Notes: generated by a model from the letters alone, not told the origin. Counted from the first letter of the stretch, positions 17,584 through 27,858 are shown. The stretch is 49,324 nucleotides of DNA from Nocardia brevicatena NBRC 12119 (GCF_000308495.1 NZ_BAFU01000054.1:1-49324), one strand, 5' to 3'. A program made the numbers and translations.

Positions 17584-18617
17584 GCGCCGGATCTGCCGTA
17601 GACGGCTTCGCTGAGCGCGGAGATCACCCGGCCGGTATTGGGGCCGAAGCTGAGCAGCACCGCGTCGGACATGTCGACGATGCGGTGGTTCTTCCCGGCG
17701 GGGGTCTGCGCTATCCCGGGGATTCGGGAGATTCCGTCGACGCCGCCGACGGAATCCAGCCCGTCGGTCATCACCAGCAGCACGTCGGGGGCGGCGGAGA
17801 TCATCGCTTCGCTGGTGATGGCGGTGAACGGTTCGGTGAGGCCGGCGGCGGTGCCGGCGTCGCGGGCGCCGAGCGCGGTGATGAGCGCGTCTGCGCCGGA
17901 GCCGGGTCCGGCGAGCATGGTGATCGCGGTGGACCGCAGGTAGAGGAACGCGATGGTCAGCGGCGGGTTCTGCGCCGGTACGGCGTCGGAGGCGGTGGTG
18001 ATCTCGGTGCGGGTGCGGTCGGCGAGCTGTTTGCCGCGGTCGGGGACGCCGAGGGCGGCGGCGACGGCTTCGATCTGCGGCACCACACCGTCCATGGTGC
18101 GTTCGGGGTCGAAGTAGACGACGGTGACGCCGGTGGCGCGCAGCTGTTCCCGGACGGCGGGGGTGGCGCTGGTGGTGTCGGTGAGGAACACGGTGGGACG
18201 CAGCGCGAGGATGGATTCCACGTTCAGGGATCCGTTGCCGCCGGTGACGTTCGGCAGGTCCCGCACAGCGGGGAAGGCGGCGGAGGTGCTGCGGCCCACC
18301 AGGTTGTCGCCCAGGCCCAGCGCCCACACGGTTTGGGCGAGGGTGCCATAGCGATCGGCGGCGATGATGCGACGTGTGTCGGTGACGGTGACATCGGTGC
18401 CGTCGAAGGAGCGCACGGTCGCCGGCAGGGCCGGGGTGGGTGGCGGGCCGATCGGCACCGGGTCGAGGTCGGCGAGCCGGGCGGTGGTAGGGCCGTGCTG
18501 TCCGGTGGCGTCGGCCGGTTCCGCGCCGCCGCAGCCGGTGGCGAGTATCAGTACACCGCAGACGAGAGCCACCAGCATCGCCCGTGCCCATCCGGATCGG
18601 ACACCGTCACACCTCAT
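17580..18617 (-). CDS. hmuT: Haem/haemin-binding lipoprotein, HmuT-like
   Basis: A 345-residue substrate-binding lipoprotein. The signal segment MLVALVCGVLILATGC carries the lipobox cysteine. The mature domain is the TroA/HmuT class III fold (YGTLAQTVWALGLGDNLVGR, then NVESILALRPTVFLTD and RIVDMSDAVLLSFGPNTG). The ATG at 18615-18617 directly abuts an iron box whose centre resembles a -10 hexamer. There is no ribosome-binding site, so a leaderless mRNA is likely. The open frame could start at TTG 18635, but that lies inside the iron box. It delivers haem to HmuU/HmuV. Confidence 0.9.
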   Translation of the reverse strand: MRCDGVRSGWARAMLVALVCGVLILATGCGGAEPADATGQHGPTTARLADLDPVPIGPPPTPALPATVRSFDGTDVTVTDTRRIIAADRYGTLAQTVWALGLGDNLVGRSTSAAFPAVRDLPNVTGGNGSLNVESILALRPTVFLTDTTSATPAVREQLRATGVTVVYFDPERTMDGVVPQIEAVAAALGVPDRGKQLADRTRTEITTASDAVPAQNPPLTIAFLYLRSTAITMLAGPGSGADALITALGARDAGTAAGLTEPFTAITSEAMISAAPDVLLVMTDGLDSVGGVDGISRIPGIAQTPAGKNHRIVDMSDAVLLSFGPNTGRVISALSEAVYGRSGA

Positions 18618-18636
18618 GCAGGCAAGGCTAACCAAT
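18618..18636 (-). promoter_or_regulatory. DtxR/IdeR-type iron box before hmuT
   Basis: The minus-strand 19-mer ATTGGTTAGCCTTGCCTGC agrees with the DtxR/IdeR consensus TTAGGTTAGCCTAACCTAA at 13 of 19 positions, including the whole GGTTAGCCT core. It touches the hmuT start codon, so bound repressor would block the promoter. Iron repression of the haem operon is expected from this. Confidence 0.72.
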
Positions 18637-18662
18637 GGCCGGCGAAGGTTCCGGCGGGCGGG

Positions 18663-19634
18663 TCATAGGGTGGAGCTCACATCGTCGAGGGCGGCGGCGA
18701 TGGCGCGCGGCAGTTCCAGGGTTTCGGCGGCGAGGATCCCGGTCAGCTGCCCCATATCGCGGGCGCCGACGAACATGCTCGCCACGCCGGGCCGGTCCCG
18801 CACCCAGGCGAGGGCGACGGCCAGGGGGGAGGTGGCCAAGCCGTCGGCGGCGGTGACGAGCGCGTCGACCACCCGGGTGGCGCGGTCGTCGTCGAGGCGG
18901 CCGTGGATGTCGGCGGCGGTGGCGTCGGCGCCGAGGGAGTCGGCGGGGACACCGTCGCGGTATTTGCCGGTGAGGATTCCACCGGCCAACGGTGCGGTGG
19001 CGATCACGCCGACTCCGTGGTGGGCGGCGGCGGGTACGACATCGTCCTCGGCGCCGCGCACCAGCAGCGAATACGGGGTGTGCACGGTGGTGAGGGGGGC
19101 GATGGCGGCGAGGCCGGCCATCTGCCAGGCGTTGTATCCGCGCACACCGGCGTAGCGGGTGCGTCCGGTGCGGACCGCGTGGTCGAGGGTGGCGGCGATC
19201 TCGTCGACGGGGGTGTGCGGGTCCCAGGCGGCGATCTGCCAGATGTCCAGATGGTCGGTGCCCAGTTCCAGCAGGGTGCGGTCCAGTTGTTGCAGCAGCA
19301 TGCGTCGGGAGGTGTCCACGATCGGCCGCGCATGTTCCGGGCCGGGTGGTTCGCTGTTGCGCGGGACCAGGGGAAGATGCGGGACCAGACCGGCGTTGCC
19401 GGACAGGACGAGTTCGTCGCGGGAGACGAGGTCGCCGAGGAGGTCGGCGAGGATTCGTTGGGCGGCGCCGCCGCAGTAGGCGGGGGAGGTGTCGACCAGG
19501 GTTCCGCCGGCTTCGGCGAATGCCACCAACTGTTCGGCCGCGGATTCGGCGTCGGTGCGGCCGCCCCAGGTGTGGGTGGCCAACCCGATTCGCGATACCC
19601 GTAGTCCGCTGCGGCCGACGGTTCGCTGTTCCAT
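18663..19634 (-). CDS. Aldo/keto reductase
   Basis: A 323-residue NAD(P)H-dependent reductase with a TIM-barrel fold. Catalytic residues are visible: Asp and Tyr in GGTLVDTSPAYCGG, a Lys position occupied within the VLSGNAGL region, and a His-type position in HLDIWQIAAWDPHTP. The cofactor-binding end has TSPLAVALAWVRDRPGVASM. The canonical Lys-His pair is not obvious, so the tetrad may be modified. ATG 19634 was preferred to the longer frame from 19664. It ends 46 bases before the hmuT start. Same strand, but the iron box lies between, so it is probably a separate unit. Substrate unknown. Confidence 0.85.
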   Translation of the reverse strand: MEQRTVGRSGLRVSRIGLATHTWGGRTDAESAAEQLVAFAEAGGTLVDTSPAYCGGAAQRILADLLGDLVSRDELVLSGNAGLVPHLPLVPRNSEPPGPEHARPIVDTSRRMLLQQLDRTLLELGTDHLDIWQIAAWDPHTPVDEIAATLDHAVRTGRTRYAGVRGYNAWQMAGLAAIAPLTTVHTPYSLLVRGAEDDVVPAAAHHGVGVIATAPLAGGILTGKYRDGVPADSLGADATAADIHGRLDDDRATRVVDALVTAADGLATSPLAVALAWVRDRPGVASMFVGARDMGQLTGILAAETLELPRAIAAALDDVSSTL

Positions 19635-19901
19635 CACCGTGTCCCCGTGTTCGGCTCGGTCCACCCATTCATCACGGCGACCAGCCTAGAACGTGGCGGG
19701 GCCGGCGCCGACGCGTCGCGTACCGCGCGCGTCGTGTCCGCGCGTGACGGGACCGGTCGATGCGGGCCGCGCCCGGGGCTGTCGGGGCGGTGGCGGCACG
19801 GTACTGTCGCTGCGATATTCGCGGTGTGACCGCCGCTGTCCGGTTTCCGGCGCCGGAATCCACGGCGAAGGCGGGCTTTCGGTGTCCAGTCAGGAGGATG
19901 T

Positions 19902-20852
19902 GTGGTAGGCGAGTCGATGACCTGGGTGCAGGCGCTGGTACTCGGATTGGTGCAGGGGCTCACGGAATTCCTGCCGGTGTCCTCATCGGGTCATCTGCGG
20001 ATCGTGTCGGAGCTGTTCTTCGGTGCGGACGCGGGCGCGTCGTTCACCGCGGTCACCCAGTTGGGCACCGAGGCCGCGGTCCTGGTGTTCTTTGCCAAGG
20101 ACATCGCCCGGATCGTCCGCGTGTGGTGTGCCACGGTGTATCACGAGGTGCTGACCCGTTTTCGCGAGCCGGTACCGATCACCGACCGGGTCACCACCAA
20201 ATTGCCCGTCGTCACCGGGGATTCCTGGTCCCCGGACGGCCCCGATTCGGATGCCGGTCGGGAACTCGACTACCGCATCGGCTGGTATGTGATCATCGCC
20301 ACAATACCGATCGGGGTATTGGGCCTGTTGTTCAAGGACCAGATCCGCACCGGGGCGCGGAATCTGTGGTTGGTGGCGATCGTGCTGATCGTTTTCGCGG
20401 TGGTGATCGCCGCCGCGGAACGTTTCGGGCCCAAACAGCGTCCGCTCGAGCAACTGACCAGCCGTGACGGCCTGATCATGGGTGTGGCGCAGTGCCTGGC
20501 GTTGATTCCGGGGGTGTCCCGGTCGGGGGCGACCTCCTCGGCGGGCCTGTTCTGCGGTCTGACCAGGGAGGCGGCGGTGCGTTTCTCGTTCCTGCTGGCG
20601 ATTCCCGCGGTCACCGCGTCCGGGTTGTTCAGTCTGCCGGACGCCTTCGAACCGGCGGGGGCGGGATTGAACGCGTCCGGTCCGCAACTGCTGGTCGCCA
20701 CGGTGCTGTCGTTCGTCGTCGGGTACGCGTCGGTGGCGTGGCTGCTGCGGTTCGTGGCCCAGCATTCGCTGTACTGGTTCGTCGGCTACCGCATCGTGTT
20801 GGGGTTCGTGGTGATCGGGCTGCTCGCCGGCGGAGTCATCAGCGCCACATGA
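19902..20852 (+). CDS. uppP: Undecaprenyl-diphosphatase
   Basis: A 316-residue polytopic membrane phosphatase that recycles undecaprenyl diphosphate to the lipid carrier for cell-wall synthesis and gives bacitracin resistance. Both signature motifs are intact: [14 protein letters not shown] near the N-terminus (Glu and Ser of the active site) and [13 protein letters not shown] in the middle. The GTG at 19902, four bases after AGGAGG, was chosen over ATG 19917, which is 19 bases from the site. A phosphomutase gene follows 16 bases later, as recalled for Rv2136c-Rv2135c. Confidence 0.96.
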   Translation: MVGESMTWVQALVLGLVQGLTEFLPVSSSGHLRIVSELFFGADAGASFTAVTQLGTEAAVLVFFAKDIARIVRVWCATVYHEVLTRFREPVPITDRVTTKLPVVTGDSWSPDGPDSDAGRELDYRIGWYVIIATIPIGVLGLLFKDQIRTGARNLWLVAIVLIVFAVVIAAAERFGPKQRPLEQLTSRDGLIMGVAQCLALIPGVSRSGATSSAGLFCGLTREAAVRFSFLLAIPAVTASGLFSLPDAFEPAGAGLNASGPQLLVATVLSFVVGYASVAWLLRFVAQHSLYWFVGYRIVLGFVVIGLLAGGVISAT

Positions 20853-20868
20853 TCGCTACGCTGGCGCC

Positions 20869-21570
20869 ATGACGGTCATCCTGCTGCGCCACGGCCTGTC
20901 CACGTCGAACACCGCCCGCACCCTGGCCGGCCGCAGCCAAGGAGTGGACCTCACCGATCACGGCAGGGAACAGGCGCGGGCGGTGGCGGCCCGGTTGGCG
21001 GGGCTGCCGGTCACCCGAATCGTGTCGTCCCCGCTGCTGCGCTGCCTGCGCACGGTGTCACCGTTGGCGGCGGACCTCGGGACGGAACCGGTGGTCGACG
21101 ACCGGCTCGCCGAGGTCGACTACGGGGACTGGACCGGCCGTCCGCTGGCAGAGCTGGTGAACGAACCGCTGTGGAAGGTGGTGCAGCGGCACGCGTCGGG
21201 GGCGGTGTTCCCGGGTGGGGAAGGGTTGGCGCAGGTGCAGGCGCGGGCGGTGGCCGCGATCCGGGAACACGATCGGGCGTTGGCCGAGTTACATGACGGT
21301 GACCGGCTGTGGGTGGCGTGCACACACGGTGACGTCATCAAGGCGGTGCTGGCCGATGCGCTCGGTATCCACCTGGACGGTTTCCAGCGGATCGTGGTCG
21401 AACCCGCCTCGCTCAGCGTCGTCCGCTACACCCCGACCGCACCGTATGTGGCGCGGATGAACGATACGGGCGCGGACCTGTCGGCGTTGGCGCCGCCGGA
21501 ACCGGCCGGGGACGGCTCGGCGGGCCCGGTGCCCGGCGGGGAGATCGGGGCGGGAAGGAAAGACGGATAA
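20869..21570 (+). CDS. Histidine phosphatase / MSMEG_4193-type phosphomutase
   Basis: A 233-residue protein of the histidine phosphatase superfamily. The phosphohistidine motif LLRHGLSTSN opens the protein. The second catalytic block VVDDRLAEVDYGDWTG and the C-terminal THGDVIKAVLAD supply the other conserved Glu and His. It corresponds to the mycobacterial Rv2135c-type phosphomutase that lies between uppP and the DUF3090 gene. The last 30 residues are Gly/Pro-rich and probably disordered. It is co-directional with uppP. Substrate unknown. Confidence 0.92.
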   Translation: MTVILLRHGLSTSNTARTLAGRSQGVDLTDHGREQARAVAARLAGLPVTRIVSSPLLRCLRTVSPLAADLGTEPVVDDRLAEVDYGDWTGRPLAELVNEPLWKVVQRHASGAVFPGGEGLAQVQARAVAAIREHDRALAELHDGDRLWVACTHGDVIKAVLADALGIHLDGFQRIVVEPASLSVVRYTPTAPYVARMNDTGADLSALAPPEPAGDGSAGPVPGGEIGAGRKDG

Positions 21571-21723
21571 TGAGACTGCCCCATACCGGGAATACTGCGT
21601 TACGAGTGGTCGGCGGCGGACGCCGGCGGTCGGCGACGTCGGACGGACCGGCATCGGGCTCGGGGTGCGCCCCGCCGGCGCGGACGTTCCGCCGCCGAAC
21701 AGGTCACGTATCAGGAGGTGCAT

Positions 21724-22308
21724 GTGTCACGAGCAATCCATGTATTCCGCACCCCCGAACGTTTCGTCGCCGGAACCGTCGGTGAGCCGGGCGATCGCGC
21801 GTTCTATCTGCAGGCGGTGGAAGAGCCCCGAGTGGTGACCGTGCTGTTGGAGAAACAACAGGTCAAGGTGCTCGCCGACCGGATGGGTCTGCTGTTGGAC
21901 GAGGTGGCGCGCCGATTCGGCGCCCAGGTGCCGCCGCAGGCCGAACAGGTCAGCGACAACGCGCCGCTACTCACCCCGATCGACGCCGAGTTCCGGGTCG
22001 GCACCATGGGCCTGGGTTGGGACGCCGACGCGGGCGCGGTGGTGGTGGAACTGTTGGCGATCACCGACACCGAGGTCGACGAATCGGTGGTGCTCGACGA
22101 CACCGAGGAAGGCCCGGACGCCGTGCGGGTGTTCCTCACCCCGGTGCAGGCGCGGGAGTTCGCGTTGCGCTCCTCGCGGGTGATCGCGGCGGGTCGGCCG
22201 CCGTGCCCGCTGTGCGGGGAACCGCTGTCGGCGAAGGGGCATATGTGTGTCCGCACCAACGGCTACAAGCGTGGTGAACTGTTCGGCGCCACCGATCTGG
22301 AGGAATGA
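21724..22308 (+). CDS. DUF3090 protein
   Basis: A 194-residue protein of the actinobacterial DUF3090 family, always near mshC. The N-terminus AIHVFRTPERFVAGTVGEPG and the C-terminal putative zinc knuckle CPLCGEPLSAKGHMC are characteristic. The GTG at 21724 stands five bases after AGGAGG, which decides the start. The next gene starts three bases after the stop. The function is not established; the pairing with the SCO1664-type protein suggests that the two act together. Confidence 0.92.
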   Translation: MSRAIHVFRTPERFVAGTVGEPGDRAFYLQAVEEPRVVTVLLEKQQVKVLADRMGLLLDEVARRFGAQVPPQAEQVSDNAPLLTPIDAEFRVGTMGLGWDADAGAVVVELLAITDTEVDESVVLDDTEEGPDAVRVFLTPVQAREFALRSSRVIAAGRPPCPLCGEPLSAKGHMCVRTNGYKRGELFGATDLEE

Positions 22309-22311
22309 TCG

Positions 22312-23115
22312 GTGGCGGCGGCCGGGGATGCGTTGCGCGCCGGTGAACTGACGGTACTCGGCCGGGTCGGGACGGCCAGCAATCTCACCCTGGTCTGTGA
22401 CCTTCCGGTGCCGGTCGGCGCCGAGGCCACGCCGCTGCGGGTGGTGTACAAACCGGTCCGCGGAGAGCAGCCGCTGTGGGATTTCCCGCACGGCACCCTG
22501 GCCGGTCGGGAGGTCGCGTCCTACCTGATCTCCGAGGCGTTGGGCTGGTCGGTGATTCCGGAGACGATTCTGCGCGACGGTCCGCTCGGTCCCGGGATGG
22601 TGCAGCGCTGGATCAGCACCGTCGAACCGCGCGGGGGCCGGCCGGATCTGGTGGACCTGTGTCCGCCCGACGCGGTGCCGGACGGATTCCGGGAGGTGTT
22701 GCGTGCCGTGGACGGCGCCGGTGACGAGGTGTCGTTGGTGCACGCCGACGATCCCCGGCTGCGGCGGATGGCTGTGCTGGACGTGCTGCTCAACAATGCC
22801 GACCGCAAGGGCGGACACGCCCTGGAGGGCGTGGACGGCGGCGTCTACGGTGTAGACCACGGTATCTGCCTGCACCACGAACACAAACTGCGCACCGTGC
22901 TGTGGGGGTGGGCCGGGGAGCCGATCCCACCGGATCTGATCGCCGATATCACCGCGTTCACCGATACCCTGCCCGGCGAACCGGCCGATCGGCTCGCCGA
23001 ACACATCACCGACCGGGAGATCGACGCCCTGCTGCGCCGCGCGAAACGACTGCTCGACAAGCCGGTGATGCCGTTCCCGAACACCGTGCGCCCGATTCCC
23101 TGGCCGGCGTTCTGA
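22312..23115 (+). CDS. SCO1664-family protein (PI3/PI4-kinase-like fold)
   Basis: A 267-residue protein of the SCO1664 family, which has a lipid/protein-kinase-like core. Visible motifs: VVYKPVRGEQPLWDFPHGTL with the nucleotide-binding Lys, EALGWSVIPETILRDG, VLDVLLNNADRKGGHAL with the catalytic Asn-Asp-Arg block, and YGVDHGICLH with the metal-binding Asp. GTG start three bases after the DUF3090 stop, hence translational coupling. It may phosphorylate or adenylylate a target. That is an inference from the fold. Confidence 0.9.
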   Translation: MAAAGDALRAGELTVLGRVGTASNLTLVCDLPVPVGAEATPLRVVYKPVRGEQPLWDFPHGTLAGREVASYLISEALGWSVIPETILRDGPLGPGMVQRWISTVEPRGGRPDLVDLCPPDAVPDGFREVLRAVDGAGDEVSLVHADDPRLRRMAVLDVLLNNADRKGGHALEGVDGGVYGVDHGICLHHEHKLRTVLWGWAGEPIPPDLIADITAFTDTLPGEPADRLAEHITDREIDALLRRAKRLLDKPVMPFPNTVRPIPWPAF

Positions 23116-23274
23116 CGGCCCGCCCGCCGGAGTGTCGATTCTGCCGGACCGAAACCGTTGACACCCGGCCTGCCGCGGATCCGCGCAGGTCCCCACTCCC
23201 CCTCGGGGAGTCGGGACCGCCGCAGTGGCGGGCCGGAAACCGGACACCGTGACCTGCCCTCTACCCTCGAAGGC

Positions 23275-24516
23275 ATGCAGTCCTGGTCCGACATCCCGAT
23301 CCCCACGGTCCCCGGAACAGGGCCCCCGTTGCGGTTGTACGACACCGCCGACAAACAGGTCCGTCCCGTCGCGCCGGGAGCGACGGCCACCATGTACGTG
23401 TGCGGGATCACCCCCTACGACGCCACCCACCTCGGCCACGCCGCCACCTATCTGACATTCGACCTGGTGTACCGGGTGCTGCGCGATAGCGGCCACGAGG
23501 TGCACTACGTCCAGAACGTCACCGATGTGGACGATCCGCTGTTCGAACGCGCCGCCCGCGACGGCGTCGGCTGGCGTGAGCTCGGCACCGGCGAGATCGC
23601 ACTGTTCCGCGACGATATGGCCGCGCTGCAGATCCTGCCGCCCCGCGACTACGTCGGCGCCATCGAATCCGTGGACGAAGTGGTGGAACTGGTGCGCAAA
23701 CTGCTCGCCTCCGGTGCCGCCTACACCGTCGACGACCCCGAATATCCGGATATCTATTTCCGCACCGACGCCACCGAACAGTTCGGGTACGAATCCGGTT
23801 ACGACCGCCCCACCATGGAACGGTTGTTCGCCGAACGCGGCGGCGACCCGGAGCGGCCGAGGAAACGCGACCCGTTGGACGCGCTGCTGTGGCGGGCCGC
23901 GCGCCCCGATGAACCGTCCTGGCCGGCCCCGTTCGGCGCGGGCCGCCCCGGCTGGCATATCGAATGCGCGGCCATCGCCATGAACCGCCTCGGCACCGCC
24001 ATAGATATCCAGGGCGGCGGCAGCGACCTCGTCTACCCGCACCACGAATACTCCGCCGCCCACGCCGAAGCGATCGTCGCGGGTCGCCGTTTCGCCCGAC
24101 ACTATGTACACACGGGCATGATCGGCCTGGACGGGGAGAAGATGTCGAAATCACGCGGGAACCTGGTGAAGGTGTCGCAGCTGCGCCGCGCCGGCGTGGA
24201 CCCTGCCGCCATCCGGCTCGGACTGCTCGCCGAGCACTACCGCGCCGACCGCATGTGGACCGACGTCGTCCTCGACACCGCCCGAGCCCGACTGGACCGG
24301 TGGCGCCGCGCCGTCGCATTGCCGTCCGCGGGTTCGGCCGACGACACCGTGGCCCGGCTGCGGCACCACCTCGCCGACGATCTCGACACCCCCAAGGCTC
24401 TCGCCGCGCTCGACAACTGGGCCGACGAGGCACTCGGCTACGGCGGACCCGATGCCGAGGCTCCCGCCCTGATCACGGACGCCGCCGACGCCCTGCTCGG
24501 TATCCGGTTGCGGTGA
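23275..24516 (+). CDS. mshC: Cysteine:1D-myo-inosityl 2-amino-2-deoxy-alpha-D-glucopyranoside ligase
   Basis: A 413-residue ATP-dependent ligase that joins cysteine to GlcN-Ins in mycothiol synthesis, related to cysteinyl-tRNA synthetase. It has the HIGH-type motif as HLGHAATYL near residue 53 and [13 protein letters not shown] for KMSKS. The zinc ligands include the Cys in [12 protein letters not shown] and the His/Glu in [12 protein letters not shown]. Length and motifs fit MshC rather than the longer CysS. ATG 23275 was chosen because the upstream part of the open frame is low-complexity. It closes the conserved uppP-to-mshC block. Confidence 0.97.
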   Translation: MQSWSDIPIPTVPGTGPPLRLYDTADKQVRPVAPGATATMYVCGITPYDATHLGHAATYLTFDLVYRVLRDSGHEVHYVQNVTDVDDPLFERAARDGVGWRELGTGEIALFRDDMAALQILPPRDYVGAIESVDEVVELVRKLLASGAAYTVDDPEYPDIYFRTDATEQFGYESGYDRPTMERLFAERGGDPERPRKRDPLDALLWRAARPDEPSWPAPFGAGRPGWHIECAAIAMNRLGTAIDIQGGGSDLVYPHHEYSAAHAEAIVAGRRFARHYVHTGMIGLDGEKMSKSRGNLVKVSQLRRAGVDPAAIRLGLLAEHYRADRMWTDVVLDTARARLDRWRRAVALPSAGSADDTVARLRHHLADDLDTPKALAALDNWADEALGYGGPDAEAPALITDAADALLGIRLR

Positions 24517-24793
24517 CGCCGGCGGTCCGTCGAACGAAGACATTTGCCTTCCCGGCGAGTGGGCGCATGGAGTGCGACGGACCACGCCGAGGGCGCGGTT
24601 TCCTCGTATTCGTCGATATCGGCGCTCTTTGACACCGGTGACCTTTCACCCGCCACGATCTATCAGCACCTCGTCCTCGAACCGGGTCTGACGCATCCCA
24701 CGACCGCTGCGCGAATCTCGGGCGGCCGGTGCTGTTGTCTCCGACTCCCCGATGTGCTTCGGTACGGCCGTGTGTAATGCGATGTGGCATGGC

Positions 24794-25855
24794 ATGAGCA
24801 GGCGCGGTGTGTTGGGTGTGCTCGTGGACAGGCTGCTGGGGGCGTCGGCGGCCTTGGCCGAGGTCGACGAGCGGCGGATGATCACGGCCCGGCAGCGGTT
24901 CTTCGGCGCCGACGCCGTCGACCCCACCACCGGGGCAGTGCGCTCGGATCGGGTGGTGTTGTCGTGGGTCGGTTGCACCACGTACGCGCTCGCCCTCGGC
25001 GGCACCGTTCTCCTGCTCGACGCCTGGGTTCCCCGGCTCACCAGCTCCGGCTACGTACCCGCCGAGGCGCAGGAATTGGCGGACCTGAAACCGGCCGCGA
25101 TTCTCCTCGGGCACGGCCATTTCGATCATGCCGGTGACGCGGGCCGGATCGCGGTCGCGAGCGGCACCGTTGTGTACGGGACCGCGGATCACTGCGCGAC
25201 CGTCCGTGCGCAGGTACCCGGATCCCCTCTCCGCTCGGTCGAGCTCGGCGACGCGGCGACCCCGCCCGGGCATACGCACGAATTCACCGTCGGCGATGTG
25301 AAAGTGACCGCGGTGCGGCATATCCATTCCGCGCCGGTGCCGCCGAACCCGTCCACCGGCTCGGCGCCGTTCTTCCCGGTCCCGGACCTGTGCGCGGTCG
25401 TCGAGCATCCGCCGACACTTGCGGATCTGCGGGAAGTGCTGCCCCGACTGGCAGACGCGGAGGGCGGATGCCTGCTCTATCGATTGCGGGTGCCGGGTTT
25501 CACGCTGGTGTGGCACGATTCGACGGGACCGGTCACCGAGAAGGCGCCCCAGGTTCCGGCCGTGCTCTCCGGGCTCGGGCCCGTCGATGTCCAGATCGGC
25601 GCCATCCAGGGATACAACCAGATCACCAACGGCCTGCGCGATCCCCGCGTCTATATCGAGGCGCTCCGGCCGCGTATCTTCGTCCCCGCCCACCACGACA
25701 ACTGGCTGCCCGGTCTCACCGCGCCCGCGGCGGCCTACGATCGGGTGCTGCACGAGGAAGTGGCGCGGATTCCCGCCGCGCACCGCCCGCAGGTGCGGTC
25801 CCTGCACGATCCGGGCGACTACATCGATCCGGCCCGGTTGACATTCCCGCTCTGA
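24794..25855 (+). CDS. MBL-fold metallo-hydrolase
   Basis: A 353-residue metallo-beta-lactamase-fold protein. The metal motif LLGHGHFDHAGDAG (HxHxDH) is intact, and later histidines appear in VTAVRHIHSAPVP and FVPAHHDNWLPG. The N-terminus MSRRGVLGVLVDRLLG looks like a short or worn twin-arginine signal, but the hydrophobic part is weak. ATG 24794 was preferred to 24752. The gene stands alone, with about 277 bases of unremarkable DNA before it. The natural substrate is unknown; similar proteins act on lactones, phosphodiesters or esters. Confidence 0.85.
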   Translation: MSRRGVLGVLVDRLLGASAALAEVDERRMITARQRFFGADAVDPTTGAVRSDRVVLSWVGCTTYALALGGTVLLLDAWVPRLTSSGYVPAEAQELADLKPAAILLGHGHFDHAGDAGRIAVASGTVVYGTADHCATVRAQVPGSPLRSVELGDAATPPGHTHEFTVGDVKVTAVRHIHSAPVPPNPSTGSAPFFPVPDLCAVVEHPPTLADLREVLPRLADAEGGCLLYRLRVPGFTLVWHDSTGPVTEKAPQVPAVLSGLGPVDVQIGAIQGYNQITNGLRDPRVYIEALRPRIFVPAHHDNWLPGLTAPAAAYDRVLHEEVARIPAAHRPQVRSLHDPGDYIDPARLTFPL

Positions 25856-26052
25856 CGCGACGACACGCCATGGTGCCGTCCCGGCTGTCGTGGCGTGTCG
25901 CACCGTTGTTCTCTTCCGGCACCGAATATTTCGGACCGTTCGCCGCTCAGCGGTGCCCGCCATGGTGATATTCGCTACTCTCGACTCCGCCGCCGGCACC
26001 GGCGGGGTACTGTTCCGGCCACTCGTCCCGCATCCCGACAGAACGGCGCTGT

Positions 26053-26622
26053 ATGTCCCGAATGGTCACCAAGGAGCAGTATTTCGACACCGGCCTGTCG
26101 GTATTGGCCGAAATAGGTTTCCGCAACATCAATATCGGGGTGCTGTGTCGGCAGCTCGGTGTCACCAGCGGCTCCTTCTATCATCATTTCGGCAACTGGC
26201 AGAGTTTCGTCGACGCGTTGTTGAAGCATTGGGAGAACCGGCAGGTGTTGATCCTGCGCGGCCACGAATTCGACCGCTGCACACCGGATGAGGCGATCGG
26301 CGCCCTCGCCGATCTCACTCTCGGCCTGCACCATGCCGCCGAGGCCGCCATCCGGGCGTGGGCGGCCAACGACGAAGCGGTGGCAGTGGCGCTGAAGCGG
26401 GTCGACGAATCCCGCCGCCGCACCGTGCACAAGGCGATCCGGGGTGTCGTGGGCGACGACGATACGGCCGCCGTGGTCACCTCCCTCGGTATGGCGATGC
26501 TGGTCGGCTACCAGCAGATCGGTGCCGACGGCGCGCAGGTGTCGCTGGATCGGCTGCTCGCCGAGTACACGCGGCTCATCTACTCGCACGCACCTGGATC
26601 CGGGTCCGCCGGGCTCCGGTGA
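26053..26622 (+). CDS. TetR/AcrR-family transcriptional regulator
   Basis: A 189-residue regulator. The N-terminal helix-turn-helix reads TGLSVLAEIGFRNINIGVLC, then RQLGVTSGSFYHHFGNWQSF, the standard TetR pattern. The rest is an all-helical ligand domain. No operator-like palindrome was found just upstream. The MBL-fold gene on the left and a short open frame on the right are co-directional. The targets are unknown. Confidence 0.92.
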   Translation: MSRMVTKEQYFDTGLSVLAEIGFRNINIGVLCRQLGVTSGSFYHHFGNWQSFVDALLKHWENRQVLILRGHEFDRCTPDEAIGALADLTLGLHHAAEAAIRAWAANDEAVAVALKRVDESRRRTVHKAIRGVVGDDDTAAVVTSLGMAMLVGYQQIGADGAQVSLDRLLAEYTRLIYSHAPGSGSAGLR

Positions 26623-26626
26623 CGCC

Positions 26627-26791
26627 ATGGCGGCCACGCTCGTTCCCGACCGCGACCGGTGGTTGGGTCACCGGTGGTATCGGCATGGTCTCGGTGGCGT
26701 CGGGCCGGCCGCCGAGCGGCTCATCGAACAGTGTGCGCATGCCGTGACCCGGCGGTCGGGGCGACAGGCGTCGGGTATCGACCGGCAGTGA
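26627..26791 (+). CDS. Short open frame, probably a truncated gene
   Basis: A 54-codon frame beginning four bases after the TetR stop (LVPDRDRWLGHRWYRHGLGG). Its position suggests the start of a gene once co-transcribed with the TetR gene. It stops shortly before the remnant of a second TetR gene on the other strand, so a deletion may have removed the remainder. There is no recognisable domain. Confidence 0.3.
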   Translation: MAATLVPDRDRWLGHRWYRHGLGGVGPAAERLIEQCAHAVTRRSGRQASGIDRQ

Positions 26792-26832
26792 CGGCCGGGC
26801 GTGCTCTTTCAGTACCGGCAGCGCGGACTGTT

Positions 26833-26973
26833 TCAGCGGATGGTGAGTCCGGCGAATCCTTCGCGGGAGAGTACCTCCATCGCCGCTATGGTGAGCTTGT
26901 CGACGGTGTCGGCCTGCTTTCCGGTCAAGCGACGACGTGTCGCCTCGAGAATACTGGAATCACCTTCGGACAC
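26833..26973 (-). pseudogene. N-terminal remnant of a TetR-family regulator
   Basis: Forty-six codons read leftward from GTG 26973: RRRLTGKQADTVDKLTIAAM, then EVLSREGFAGLTIR and a stop. This is the first helix and the lead-in to the helix-turn-helix of a TetR protein. The recognition helix and the whole ligand domain are missing. An operator-like palindrome overlaps its start codon, as in autoregulated TetR genes. It is clearly a relic. Confidence 0.6.
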
Positions 26974-26990
26974 TTGTCTGGATACAAGTG
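26971..26990. promoter_or_regulatory. Palindromic operator between TetR remnant and methyltransferase
   Basis: CACTTGT (26971-26977), spacer CTGGAT, ACAAGTG (26984-26990): a perfect 7+7 inverted repeat. It lies between the divergent TetR remnant and methyltransferase gene. Related elements (CAC-N-TGTC, then TGGA or CAGA) occur in the promoter region at 35.56 and 35.74 kb. Confidence 0.6.
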
Positions 26991-27039
26991 CCGCGCAAGT
27001 GTCGGATCAACTTTCCGCACGGTAGGCGGGGCCGAGTAA

Positions 27040-27753
<714 letters not shown>

Positions 27754-27858
27754 CACCGTCACCGGCCGCGGCGCCGGTAGTCCCCGCTGACAACATGGGG
27801 GCCGGAGAACGCCACCACGGCCACACTCCTCGATCTCCTCGGTGGAGGTGACACAACG

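Noticed and set aside
21570-21785. A 71-codon frame whose ATG overlaps the phosphomutase stop
   Set aside because: It runs into the DUF3090 start, is Arg-rich, and lacks similarity to anything known.
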